The notes under the pieces are model-generated. The model had not been told where the DNA came from, searched no databases, and was given only the letters and a program-made list of their open reading frames with translations. The translations under genes and the position numbers were made by a program. From NCBI RefSeq assembly GCF_002257645.1, contig NZ_NQMO01000002.1:186001-250000 (forward strand): a DNA stretch of 64,000 nucleotides. Direction: 5' to 3'. This document shows, piece by piece, positions 54,439 to 63,227 of this stretch (position 1 is its first letter; the number at the start of each line of letters is the position of its first letter). This stretch comes from Paenibacillus sp. XY044 (GTDB taxonomy: Bacteria; Bacillota; Bacilli; Paenibacillales; Paenibacillaceae).

Positions 54439-55521
54439 ATGCGAAAGCAGACGATGCAAAATAACGATAGAAAGCCAGCACTCCGCCCGGGTCTTCTCGG
54501 CGCTCTGCTGCTGGCCTGCATTCTCGCCTTTACCGGCTGCAGCAAGGATGCTCCGGTGAACGGCACCGTATCGGCAGCGGGCGGCGACGTCACCCTGGTG
54601 ATCGGCGCGTACAGCGTGGCGAAGGATGCGGTGGCCGACATCCTGCCGAAGTTTCAGCAGGAGTGGAAGGAGAAGACCGGGCAGACGGTCAAGTTCCAGG
54701 AGTCTTATGAGGCGTCGGGGACCCAGGCGCGGGCGATTGCCGGTGGCTTTGAGGCCGACGTCACGCTGCTCGCGATGGAGGGAGACGTCGATAAGCTCGT
54801 CAGCGCGGGCCTCGTCGACAAGGACTGGAAGACGAAAAATCCGGACCAAGGCATGGTCACCCGGTCGATCGTCGTGCTGGGCACGCGGGAAGGGAACCCG
54901 CTGGGGATCAAGGATTTTCAGGACCTGACCAAGCCGGGGGTCAAAGTGCTGTACCCCAACCCGAAAACTTCGGGCGGGGCGCAGTGGGACATCAACGCGA
55001 TTTACGGAGCGGGCCTAAAGGCTTCGGAGCAGCAAGGACACAAGGATCCGGCCGCGGCCAAAGCCTTCCTGGAGCAGGTCCACAAGAATGTGGAGTCGCT
55101 CGATAAGAGCGGCCGGGCGTCCATGGCGGCGTTCGAGTATGGCGTGGGCGACGTTATCGTCACGTACGAGAATGAGCTGCTGGCGCGCATCCAGCAGGGC
55201 GTCAAATACGACGTTGTCATTCCAGGGAACACGATCCTGATCGAGAATCCGGCGGCCGTCGTGGACGCTTTTGCCAAGAAGCACGGCACCACCAAGGTGG
55301 CCGAGGCGTTCGTGAAGTACCTGTGGAGCAAGGAAGCGCAGGAAATCTTCGCACAGCACGGCTTCCGCCCCGTCGACGACGAGGTGCTCAAGGTCAACGC
55401 GGCCAAGTACCCCGTGCCGAAAGGGCTGTTCGATATTAACTATCTCGGCGGCTGGAATGAGGTGCGTAACACGCTCTACTCCAAGCGGGGCGTGTGGTAC
55501 CAAGTGCTGGCGGGGCTGTGA
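54439..55521 (+). CDS. Sulfate-binding lipoprotein of the CysTWA transporter
   Basis: Extracellular solute-binding protein, 360 residues. A lipoprotein signal ends in LAFTGC with the lipidated Cys at residue 34. The mature part has the Sbp/CysP pattern: YSVAKDAVADILPKFQQEW, YEASGTQARAIAGGFEADV, NPKTSGGAQWDINAIYGAG and DVIVTYENELLA. AAAGGAG is 9 bases before the ATG. Its position behind the permease and ATPase genes is unusual, since the binding protein is most often first. It ends at a terminator. Confidence 0.94.
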   Translation: MRKQTMQNNDRKPALRPGLLGALLLACILAFTGCSKDAPVNGTVSAAGGDVTLVIGAYSVAKDAVADILPKFQQEWKEKTGQTVKFQESYEASGTQARAIAGGFEADVTLLAMEGDVDKLVSAGLVDKDWKTKNPDQGMVTRSIVVLGTREGNPLGIKDFQDLTKPGVKVLYPNPKTSGGAQWDINAIYGAGLKASEQQGHKDPAAAKAFLEQVHKNVESLDKSGRASMAAFEYGVGDVIVTYENELLARIQQGVKYDVVIPGNTILIENPAAVVDAFAKKHGTTKVAEAFVKYLWSKEAQEIFAQHGFRPVDDEVLKVNAAKYPVPKGLFDINYLGGWNEVRNTLYSKRGVWYQVLAGL

Positions 55522-55671
55522 GTCGCAGGATTCATTTTTTGTAGATAGAGAAAAACAGTAGATATGAAAAGGTATGGATTCGAGTTTGTTATCTGTTACG
55601 GTATGTTATTAGATATACAGCGGCATTGGATAGGCACGGTGTAAGATAGGCGTGGAGCAGAGCATGGGTTT

Positions 55672-55706
55672 AAGCAGGTGACGCCGGAGGCGGGGCCTGC
55701 TTTTTT
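55672..55706 (+). terminator. Terminator after the sulfate operon
   Basis: AAGCAGG/CCTGCTT outer stem with an inner CGCC/GGCG, followed by a T-run. It lies 150 bases after the stop. Confidence 0.75.
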
Positions 55707-55872
55707 GTACTTATTGAATGGAGTAGGAGAAAACCCACTAAACATGTGCATCCTTCACCAACACATGCTAACCCTACAGGTGCGCTGAAATCGAACGGCC
55801 GGAGAAGCAGTAAAAGAGAGGTTTGGCGGCAAGAAAGGCCAGCAGGTGGACGAACGTACGCCTCCACCCAAC

Positions 55873-55901
55873 AAAAAATGCCCGGCATCAGCCGGGCATT
55901 T
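55873..55901 (-). terminator. Terminator overlapping the MFS gene stop codon
   Basis: On the minus strand AAATGCCCGGC-TGAT-GCCGGGCATTTTTT. The TGA stop of the MFS gene is in the loop, so the last codons form the left arm of the stem. Confidence 0.9.
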
Positions 55902-57147
55902 CGACATTCATCTCTTGCTGGTGCCTGCGGTTCAGCGAAGGCAGGACAACGAGATAGTAGACGCTGACGATGAAGATGCTGGCCGCCAGGATCCAGTACA
56001 GCGCAGTGACGGATACCAAGCCGGGGAAGGCGACGGCCAGAAATCCGAGCGCGATCGCCTGGCCGGTCGTGTTGAGCGGCTCGATCCAGGCGCTGACACG
56101 ACCCATGCTTTGGGGCTCGACGAGCTCCGGCAGCCATCCGCCAAGCACGACGTTGATCGGTGCGAGGATCACGCCGAGCAGCACCATCGTGCCCAGGTAC
56201 AGCTGGATGTTGTGGAATCCGCCGGCAACCAGCGTTATGATGCCGATGAGGAACAGTCCGGTGATCAGCACGCCGACTTTGCCGATTTTTTTGATGAGCA
56301 GGGTGCTAAGTGCGCTGCCCACAAGGTAACCGATCCCGAGGAACACCATCACCAGCGGTGTGTACACCTCGTAGTGCTCCGGGCTGAGCTTGTATTTCAT
56401 CGTAAAGAGGGGCAGGATCGAAAACACGCCGTTAACGATGCCGAAGAAGAAAAAGCCGAGAATAATCGCCAGCAGCAGGCGCGAACGGACGATGTATTTA
56501 AAGCCCATGCCGAAGTCGGAGGTGATGCTTTTCAGATTCAGGTCTTTCAAACGTACTTTGCCGTTGGGCTGGGAGACATGCTGCGGGAAATGGCATGACA
56601 TGAGAAGCAGGGCGGAGATGATAAAGCTGGCCATGTCGATCAGAATGGCACCTTCAATGCCTAGGAAATAATAAGCGGCCGATCCGAGGCTCATGCCGAA
56701 CAGCATGAATACGCCCGAGATGGACATGTTCAGACTGGAGGCCTGAACGTACTGTTCGGGTTTCATTACCCCCTGGAGCAGACTCATTTCGGCGGGCCCA
56801 AAAAACTTCGAGATGGCGCTGCGCAGGAAAAGAAGGGCAAATGCGCCTACAATCCAGTTTTCATGTACCGCCAGCAGCAGGACGATAGACAGGCCCGCGC
56901 GAATCCAGTCGCTGTTGACGGCGATGCGCTTGCGGTCCAGTCTGTCGGCAAGCACGCCGACGAACAGAAACACGACGAGCGTCGGCAGAGAATACATCAG
57001 CTCGGCTAACGTTGCGTAAGCGGGCTGATTGCTGAAGCGGTCGACAAGATAAAAGGCGAAAGCCATGCTGCCGACCATCGACCCAAGCTGGGACGCGAAG
57101 TTGGCCAAAAACATTTTGACAAATGTGGCATTGCGGAAAAGCTCCAT
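55888..57147 (-). CDS. MFS transporter
   Basis: A 419-residue major facilitator with about twelve hydrophobic segments and the motif-A-like GVLADRLDRKRIAVNSD between helices 2 and 3. The layout resembles MFS_3-type (enterobactin exporter/macrolide efflux-like) carriers. The substrate is unknown. The ATG at 57147 follows GAGGT by 7 bases; the longer frame to 57246 lacks a site and would add 33 non-membrane residues. It is transcribed alone. Confidence 0.9.
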   Translation of the reverse strand: MELFRNATFVKMFLANFASQLGSMVGSMAFAFYLVDRFSNQPAYATLAELMYSLPTLVVFLFVGVLADRLDRKRIAVNSDWIRAGLSIVLLLAVHENWIVGAFALLFLRSAISKFFGPAEMSLLQGVMKPEQYVQASSLNMSISGVFMLFGMSLGSAAYYFLGIEGAILIDMASFIISALLLMSCHFPQHVSQPNGKVRLKDLNLKSITSDFGMGFKYIVRSRLLLAIILGFFFFGIVNGVFSILPLFTMKYKLSPEHYEVYTPLVMVFLGIGYLVGSALSTLLIKKIGKVGVLITGLFLIGIITLVAGGFHNIQLYLGTMVLLGVILAPINVVLGGWLPELVEPQSMGRVSAWIEPLNTTGQAIALGFLAVAFPGLVSVTALYWILAASIFIVSVYYLVVLPSLNRRHQQEMNVEMPG

Positions 57148-57432
57148 GCAGGTGACCTCGTTTCTTCTCGAATTTTTCGGTACAACGATTGCGAACTTGG
57201 AATGATTTGAAGGACTCCACCTGGGCACTTGTATCATGCGGTTCATCCGATCATCCTGTCCGGCCTGTGCCGGTCAGGGGGCAGTTAAAAAGGCGGTGCT
57301 TGATGCGTCCGTTCGTGGTTCGCAGCTTTGATCTCAGTGTATTCGAATAAGCGGCCGGCCAAAATCGTCGCTGGTATGATTTTGAAGTCGGTCTCTGGAC
57401 CGAGAACCCTCTGAAAAGCGAATATGGTATCA

Positions 57433-57526
57433 TATATAGATTGAACTCAAGTTTCGAATTGAACCCCCTGTTGTAACAGCTTATCCAAGCCCTTCAACAT
57501 GAATTTCTTGAGTTCATTCTATATAG
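57433..57526. repeat. Small palindromic repeat, copy C (upstream of the PhnP-like gene)
   Basis: A 94-base element with ends TATATAGATTGAACTCAAG and CTTGAGTTCATTCTATATA, an almost perfect 19-base inverted repeat. Both arms carry CTCAAG/CTTGAG where copy B has CTAAAG/CTTTAG, so pairing is kept by a two-sided change. The centre CCTGTTGTAACAGC matches copy A (read in reverse). It lies in the 448-base gap between the MFS gene and the hydrolase; apart from a weak site before the hydrolase I see nothing else there. Confidence 0.8.
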
Positions 57527-57595
57527 CTGTAACGAACCAGGAATATAACCACCACCACACATACATAGGGGAAAAATAAGGAGATGACCGACGGA

Positions 57596-58372
57596 ATGGA
57601 CGCATTGATCTTTTTGGGAACCGGGGACGCGATGGGGGTGCCGCGCGTGTACTGCAGCTGCGAGGTGTGTGATGAGGCCCGGACCACGGGGATAAACCGC
57701 CGCTTACGTTCTTCCGTGCTCGTTCAGGGGCAGGGGGAAGACGACAGCTTCCTCATCGATTGCGGGCCGGATTGGCGCAGCCAGATGGAGGCGATCGGGC
57801 AGCGGGCGACAGCGCGGATGCTGGTGACCCATGCGCATTTTGACCATATCGGCGGGCTGCCGGAATGGGCGGATGAATGCCGCTGGCGGCAGGCAAGAGG
57901 GGAGCTGTACGCCCCGCAGGAAGTGCTGGACCAAATTCAGCGGCAGTTTCCGTGGATCCACCGGCAGCTTCTAATGATTCCTGCTGATGATGGAATCGAG
58001 CTTGGCGGCTGGCACATCAGCACATGGAAGGTGACGCACGGCGCGAACGGTTATGCCTATGCATACCGGCTGGAGAAGCCAAGCTTCCGCTGGGGATACT
58101 GCTCGGACTCGATCGGTCTGAACGAGGAAGAGAAAAGACCGCTGCACGGCCTGGATCTGCTGGTGCTCGGGACGAGTTTTTTCCATGAGACGGCGCCTTA
58201 TCACACCCGGTCCGTGTACGATATGAAGGAAGCGGAAGAGCTGCTGCATGAAGTGAAGCCGCTGAGAACGGTCTACACGCATATGTCGCATGATATCGAC
58301 CTGAACCGGTCTTATCCGCTTCCTCCGCAGGTGACGCTTGCAGTGGCCGGAATGAAGGTTGAGCTGGGCTGA
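57596..58372 (+). CDS. MBL-fold hydrolase, PhnP-like
   Basis: A 258-residue metallo-beta-lactamase-fold protein with a PhnP-type start (LIFLGTGDAMGVPRVYCSCEVCDEA, with paired cysteines) and metal site THAHFDHIGGLPEWADE, then GTSFFHETAPYHTR and THMSHDIDL. PhnP itself is a cyclic-phosphate phosphodiesterase; no other phn genes are here, so the substrate is open. AAGGAG ends 12 bases before the ATG at 57596; the ATG at 57584 abuts it. The AraC gene follows after 31 bases. Confidence 0.88.
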   Translation: MDALIFLGTGDAMGVPRVYCSCEVCDEARTTGINRRLRSSVLVQGQGEDDSFLIDCGPDWRSQMEAIGQRATARMLVTHAHFDHIGGLPEWADECRWRQARGELYAPQEVLDQIQRQFPWIHRQLLMIPADDGIELGGWHISTWKVTHGANGYAYAYRLEKPSFRWGYCSDSIGLNEEEKRPLHGLDLLVLGTSFFHETAPYHTRSVYDMKEAEELLHEVKPLRTVYTHMSHDIDLNRSYPLPPQVTLAVAGMKVELG

Positions 58373-58403
58373 CCGTTACAGGAAAAAAGGGAGGTTGGTA
58401 TCC

Positions 58404-59378
58404 ATGGCAAACGTCGGCGGATGGAATGGCAGAGCATTAAACGGCCGTGGACCCGGCGGTTTATTTCCCGAAAAGTTGATGCTTGCGGACTGCCGTCCGG
58501 AGGTCAGCGCTTACTATTTTAAAGAGTGGAATGGTTTTGACATGGCCCTGCATACTCACGATTCTTCTGAAATCATGTATGTCATTGAGGGGAACTGCAT
58601 GGTCGGAGTAAAGCCGTATGGCGAAAATGAGTCGGTCGTGCATTTGACCAAGGGTGGCTTTATCCTGCTGGACGGAACCGTTCCCCATCGCCTGCTGGTG
58701 ACGGGGCGCTGTCGCATGCTCAACATCGAATTTCGTTTTGTCGAGCGGGAAGGGGTGCTGCCGTCGACGAAGCAGCTGGCTGAGGGAGAGGATGCGCTGG
58801 CGGCGCTGTTCCGCAACCCGGCCCCCTATGTGGTTCTGAGGGAATTTGATGACGTGCATCAGCTGCTGAAAAATCTTGTTCTTGAGCTGGACGCTGCCGA
58901 ATCCGGACAGGAGCTGATGCCGCAGTTGATGCTTGCCGAGCTGTTGATCCGGATTGCCCGGCTGCATCAGGAATACGTGGAGGCCGGCCCCGATACGCAG
59001 AGCATGTATGTCCGGCAGTGCATCGAGTACCTGTATCAAAATTATGACCGCAGCATTCAGGTAAAAGACGCCGCCGAGCATGTCCGGCTTCATCCCGGGT
59101 ATTTACAGCGGGTATTTAAGCAGAAGACGGGAATGTCGATCATGGAATATTTGAATGCCTACCGGATGGACAAAACGGCGATGCTCCTGCGGCAGACGGA
59201 AATTCCGGTGGCGGATATCGCGGATTATGTGGGGATCGGCAGCCGCCAGTATCTGCATCTCATGTTCAAAAAGCATACCGGTCAGACGCCGGTCGAGTAC
59301 CGGAAGGCTTCCCGGATCGCAGGGTACGTGGATTCCAGGGACGCGTATGATCCAAATCTAAAAAGTGAGAATTGTTGA
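58404..59378 (+). CDS. AraC-family transcriptional regulator
   Basis: A 324-residue regulator. An N-terminal cupin-like sensing domain (MALHTHDSSEIMYVIEGNCM, then GGFILLDGTVPHRLLV) is followed by a C-terminal pair of HTH motifs (KDAAEHVRLHPGYLQRVFKQ and VADIADYVGIGSRQYLHLMFKK). The ATG follows GGGAGG by 7 bases. It stands directly upstream of the GH4 gene, a common layout for sugar regulators that activate the next gene; that promoter has a poor -35, which fits activation. Confidence 0.92.
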   Translation: MANVGGWNGRALNGRGPGGLFPEKLMLADCRPEVSAYYFKEWNGFDMALHTHDSSEIMYVIEGNCMVGVKPYGENESVVHLTKGGFILLDGTVPHRLLVTGRCRMLNIEFRFVEREGVLPSTKQLAEGEDALAALFRNPAPYVVLREFDDVHQLLKNLVLELDAAESGQELMPQLMLAELLIRIARLHQEYVEAGPDTQSMYVRQCIEYLYQNYDRSIQVKDAAEHVRLHPGYLQRVFKQKTGMSIMEYLNAYRMDKTAMLLRQTEIPVADIADYVGIGSRQYLHLMFKKHTGQTPVEYRKASRIAGYVDSRDAYDPNLKSENC

Positions 59379-59406
59379 CACTTTTCCGGCAAAGAGGTCA
59401 TGAATT

Positions 59407-59439
59407 TGATAACGTTTTCCCAAGAAGGGTTGCTACAAT
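59407..59439 (+). promoter_or_regulatory. cre-like CcpA site and promoter of the GH4 gene
   Basis: TGATAACGTTTTCC (59407-59420) differs from the palindromic cre TGAAAACGTTTTCA at two places. A -10 TACAAT lies at 59434-59439, with no good -35, and the cre occupies the -35 region. Carbon catabolite repression by CcpA, with activation by the AraC protein, is inferred. Confidence 0.6.
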
Positions 59440-59491
59440 ACCTGTATCAGGGTGAACCTGGCGACTATTGTTGAGGGAGGCGGTTTTTGCC

Positions 59492-61000
59492 GTGTCATTT
59501 AAAATTGCTTTTATCGGGGCGGGAAGCATTGGCTTTACCCGCGGACTGCTGCGCGACCTGTTGTCCGTTCCGGAATTTCATAACGTGGAAGTTGCTTTTA
59601 CGGACATCAATCCACACAACCTGGACATGGTGACCGAGCTGTGCCAGCGGGACATTCGGGAGAACGGACTGGACATCAAGATTCACGCGACGACGAACCG
59701 CCGCGAGGCGCTGAAGGATGCCAAATACGTCATCTGCACGATCCGCGTGGGCGGCTTGGAGGCTTTCGCGACGGATGTGGACATTCCGCTGAAATACGGC
59801 GTCGATCAATGCGTGGGCGACACGCTGTGCGCAGGCGGCATTATGTACGGTCAGCGCGGTATCGCCGAGATGCTGAGCATCTGCAAGGACATCCGCGAAA
59901 TGGCATCCAAGGACGTGCTGCTGCTGAACTACGCCAATCCGATGGCGATGCTCACGTGGGCCTGCAACAAGTACGGCGGGGTTCGCACGGTCGGACTGTG
60001 CCATGGGGTGCAGGGCGGGCACTGGCAGATCGCTGAAGCTTTTGGCCTCAAGCAGGAAGAAGTGGATATCATCTGCGCGGGCATCAACCATCAGACGTGG
60101 TATGTCCAGATCCGCCATAACGGAGAGGACCTGACCGGCAAGCTGCTGGAAGCATTCGAGAAGCATCCGGATTTCAGCCGGACGGAAAAGGTGCGGATCG
60201 ACATGCTGCGCCGCTTCGGCTATTACAGTACGGAATCGAACGGCCATCTCAGCGAGTACGTGCCGTGGTACCGCAAGCGGGCGGACGAAATCAACGACTG
60301 GATCGACCTCGGCAGCTGGATTAACGGGGAGACCGGGGGATACCTTCGTGTCTGCACGGAAGGGCGCAACTGGTTTGAGACCGATTTTCCCAACTGGATG
60401 AAGGATAAGCCGTTCGAATACAAGCAGGACCAGCGCAGCCATGAACACGGCTCTTACATTATCGAAGGTCTGGAAACGGGACGGGTGTACCGGGGACATT
60501 TCAATGTGGTCAACAACGGGGTGATCACCAACCTGCCGGATGACGCGATCATCGAGGCTCCGGGATACGTCGACCGCAACGGCATCTCCATGCCGGTGGT
60601 TGGAGATTTGCCGCTCGGACCGGCAGCGGTTTGCAATGTGAGCATTTCCGTGCAGCGGCTGGCGGTGGAAGCGGCAGTTCATGGCGACGACAAGCTGCTT
60701 CGCCAGGCGTTCATGATGGACCCGCTGGTCGGCGCGGTGTGCAATCCGAAGGAGATTTGGCAGATGGTCGACGAAATGCTCGTTGCGCAGGAGAAGTGGC
60801 TCCCGCAATACGGGGATGCCATCGCCGAGGCATCTGTACGATTGGCTTCCGGCAACCTGATTCCGACCCGGGAAGGCTACCGCGGCGCGGCACGACTCAA
60901 GGTAAAGACGGTGGAGGAAATGCAGCAGGACCGGGAAGCCGCGAACAAAAACGCCAGCGAATCGGATAAAGGCAAGGACCGGGCCAAAACGGTTCAGTAA
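59492..61000 (+). CDS. Glycoside hydrolase family 4 enzyme, alpha-galactosidase (MelA) type
   Basis: GH4 enzymes use NAD+ and a divalent metal and cleave by oxidation-elimination. The 502-residue protein has the dinucleotide start IAFIGAGSIGFTRGLLRDLL, then NYANPMAMLTWA, metal-ligand Cys in VGLCHGVQGGHWQI and His in AGINHQTWYVQI, and FGYYSTESNGHLSEYVPWY. The pattern best fits alpha-galactosidase MelA, with alpha-glucuronidase as an alternative. The GTG at 59492 follows GGGAGG. The C-terminal 25 residues are charged and low-complexity. No sugar transporter is adjacent. Confidence 0.9.
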   Translation: MSFKIAFIGAGSIGFTRGLLRDLLSVPEFHNVEVAFTDINPHNLDMVTELCQRDIRENGLDIKIHATTNRREALKDAKYVICTIRVGGLEAFATDVDIPLKYGVDQCVGDTLCAGGIMYGQRGIAEMLSICKDIREMASKDVLLLNYANPMAMLTWACNKYGGVRTVGLCHGVQGGHWQIAEAFGLKQEEVDIICAGINHQTWYVQIRHNGEDLTGKLLEAFEKHPDFSRTEKVRIDMLRRFGYYSTESNGHLSEYVPWYRKRADEINDWIDLGSWINGETGGYLRVCTEGRNWFETDFPNWMKDKPFEYKQDQRSHEHGSYIIEGLETGRVYRGHFNVVNNGVITNLPDDAIIEAPGYVDRNGISMPVVGDLPLGPAAVCNVSISVQRLAVEAAVHGDDKLLRQAFMMDPLVGAVCNPKEIWQMVDEMLVAQEKWLPQYGDAIAEASVRLASGNLIPTREGYRGAARLKVKTVEEMQQDREAANKNASESDKGKDRAKTVQ

Positions 61001-61035
61001 CAGGTAACAACCGGTAAAATCAGCCGGAAAACAAA

Positions 61036-61087
61036 AAGACAGCTCGCGAACAAGGATCGTTGATCCTGATTCGCGGCTGTCTTTTTT
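61036..61087 (+). terminator. Terminator after the GH4 gene
   Basis: AAGACAGCTCGCGAA pairs with TTCGCGGCTGTCTT, with an inner GGATC/GATCC stem, then a T-run. Confidence 0.88.
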
Positions 61088-61119
61088 AGATATGGCGTAT
61101 CGCTGAATATTCAGCCGGA

Positions 61120-61917
61120 TTATACGTTTAGCACGAACTTCTCAATCGCAGCCTTAACGCCTTCGTCGTTGTTGCTCAACGTTACGTAATTCGCAATGTC
61201 CTTCAGCGCCTGGATGGCGTTGCCCATCGCAATGCCCATTCCTGCCGCTTCCAGCATCTCATGGTCGTTCCAGGAATCGCCGATGGCGATCGTTTCGGAC
61301 ATGTCGCAGCCGAAGTGGTCGGCGAGGAAGGTGAGGGCATGGCCCTTAGTGCCTTCGCGGTGCATAATTTCGAGGAAGTGCGGCTTCGATTTGGTGATGT
61401 GCACTTCGTCTCCCAGCAGGTCGCGCAGAATCGGGATCAGCTGATCCAAGTAGGCCGGATCGTCGATAATGAGCATTTTTGGCGTCTTCTGGGCGATCAG
61501 CTTTTCAAAATCCGGTTCGATATAGTAAGGGGTGCGGTTCAGCTCACTGTAATCCTTCAGCTTTTGGTTTTCTTCACGGGCGTACAGCTTGTCGTCGATA
61601 TAGACCTGCAGGTGAAGGTCATGCTCAATGCAGTATTGGAACAGCTTGTAGCCTGCATCCTTCGGCACATAGCGCTCGTAGAGCACTTTTTCGTCCATCA
61701 GGTTTTTGACGAGCGCCCCTTGGTACGTAATGATCGGTACGTTCAGCCCGGTTTGACGGGCAATGGCTTGGGCGGAGGCATAGGCCCGGCCCGTGGCCAG
61801 CGTGACGACTACGTCTTTGGCGACCGCCTGCTCCAGCGCCTGCTGGGTGCCCGGGGTCACCTCTTTATCGTCGTTAATCAGAGTATCGTCGATGTCGATC
61901 GCGATCAATTTGTACAT
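61120..61917 (-). CDS. Cof-type HAD-family phosphatase
   Basis: A 265-residue HAD hydrolase of the Cof/YidA type, probably acting on sugar phosphates or flavin/pyridoxal phosphates. It has motif I DIDDTLI, motif II TGRAYASA, the Cof cap domain, and motif IV IAIGDSWNDHEMLEAAG. The ATG at 61917 is preceded by AAGGAGAGAGAACC; the frame extends 7 codons further upstream without a better site. Confidence 0.92.
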   Translation of the reverse strand: MYKLIAIDIDDTLINDDKEVTPGTQQALEQAVAKDVVVTLATGRAYASAQAIARQTGLNVPIITYQGALVKNLMDEKVLYERYVPKDAGYKLFQYCIEHDLHLQVYIDDKLYAREENQKLKDYSELNRTPYYIEPDFEKLIAQKTPKMLIIDDPAYLDQLIPILRDLLGDEVHITKSKPHFLEIMHREGTKGHALTFLADHFGCDMSETIAIGDSWNDHEMLEAAGMGIAMGNAIQALKDIANYVTLSNNDEGVKAAIEKFVLNV

Positions 61918-62043
61918 GGTTCTCTCTCCTTTGTTCATGTCCGAACCCTTCGCCGGGAAAGGCGTTGAACGGCTCGTCCATGTTCTCTCTATCGCAGGAA
62001 GGGCATCTCTCTAAACTCTCCTGCACAGTATGGCTTATTTCTA

Positions 62044-62090
62044 GATAATAGAATCTATCGTTTTCAGCGAAGCTGAAGCATTCTATTATC
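62044..62090. repeat. Long imperfect hairpin between the HAD and EamA genes
   Basis: GATAATAGAAT (62044-62054) pairs with ATTCTATTATC (62080-62090), and TTCAGC pairs with GCTGAA inside, with an asymmetric bulge on one side and no T-run. The gap (61918-62151) holds no gene. It resembles a palindromic intergenic repeat more than a terminator; no second copy was found here. Confidence 0.5.
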
Positions 62091-62151
62091 GCAAGAAAAG
62101 TTTCCGCTAAGCGCGGTCTGTCTTCTGTGGATTACTTCGATCATACTTTTC

Positions 62152-63063
62152 TTATTGTACCTCACGCGGGGCAGATTTCAATTCCGCGAGGATCATTCCG
62201 GCAAAAATACAAATACATCCCAGCCCCGCCGCAGCGCCCAGCACCTCTCCGCCGAAGGTGACGCCCGTCAGTGCGGCAAAGACCGGTTCCATGGCGAAAA
62301 TGACGGCCACCCGCGACGGGTTCGTATATTTCTGGCATACGGTCTGGATCCAAAAGGCAAATGCGCTGGTCGGTCCGATGGACACTAGGAGCGCCCAGAT
62401 CACTTCCGGCTTCAGCAGATGATCTGTCACCTGCCCCAGCGGGCCCACATCCTCAAACAGCAGCGAAGAGAGGAGGCTGAGCAGTCCGACGACCGCCATC
62501 TGCATCGCAGCCAGGGGCAGCGCGGAATAACGGGGCGCGAACACGCCCGTATACGCCACATGCAGAGCAAACGCCACCGCGCACAAAAAGATGAGAAAGT
62601 CTCCTTTGTTCAGCGTAAGGGAGGTGCCGGCGAAGGCCAGCAGGTACAGTCCGGCGGCGGCCAGCAGCGCGCTGATCCACGTATAGCGGGAAATGGGGGT
62701 TTTCAGCAGCAGAAGCGCCAGAAACGGAACAAATACGACGGACAAGCCGGTGATAAAACCGGCGTTCGAAGTGGTCGTGTACAGCAGTCCCACGGTTTGG
62801 AAGGCATAACCCAGAAACAAAAAAAGGCCCAGCAGGCACGAATGGAGCAGCATCCTGCCGGAAATGTCCCGCCACTGGCTGCGGTAGAAGATCGTAATGA
62901 TCAGGGCCAGCAGCACGGCCGCACCCAAGAAGCGGATGCCGTTGAAGGCCAGCGGAGGCAGGACCCGGACCGCATGCTGCACGATCAAAAAGGTACATCC
63001 CCACATCATCGCCACGATGAGCAGGCTGAGGTCGGCAATACGGGAGCGGTTCAATGAAGTCAT
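62152..63063 (-). CDS. EamA/DMT-superfamily transporter
   Basis: About 303 residues with ten hydrophobic segments and two EamA repeats (LLIVAMMWGCTFLIVQHAVR; IWALLVSIGPTSAFAFWIQTVCQKY...AVIFAMEPVFAALTGV). Probable metabolite or drug exporter. The start is uncertain. ATG 63063 abuts its AAAGGA, while a TTG three codons on (63054) is 9 bases from that same site and may be the real one. The frame extends upstream to 63105 without a site. Confidence 0.88.
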   Translation of the reverse strand: MTSLNRSRIADLSLLIVAMMWGCTFLIVQHAVRVLPPLAFNGIRFLGAAVLLALIITIFYRSQWRDISGRMLLHSCLLGLFLFLGYAFQTVGLLYTTTSNAGFITGLSVVFVPFLALLLLKTPISRYTWISALLAAAGLYLLAFAGTSLTLNKGDFLIFLCAVAFALHVAYTGVFAPRYSALPLAAMQMAVVGLLSLLSSLLFEDVGPLGQVTDHLLKPEVIWALLVSIGPTSAFAFWIQTVCQKYTNPSRVAVIFAMEPVFAALTGVTFGGEVLGAAAGLGCICIFAGMILAELKSAPREVQ

Positions 63064-63174
63064 TCCTTTCACGGTTCGTACGATCGGCCTGTGCATAACA
63101 GGCAAGCGACCAAATTGTAACGTAAAATAGGAGGGAGGACAAGGATCAAAAGGAGCACAAGGGCGGGTTCAGGC

Positions 63175-63203
63175 ATGACGGAGCCTGGGAAACCTGCTAT
63201 AAT
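63175..63203 (+). promoter_or_regulatory. Promoter of the YqkE-like gene
   Basis: ATGACG (63175-63180), a 17-base spacer and a perfect TATAAT (63198-63203), 24 bases before the start codon. Confidence 0.65.
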
Positions 63204-63227
63204 GTGGGTGGAAACGGAGATGATACG

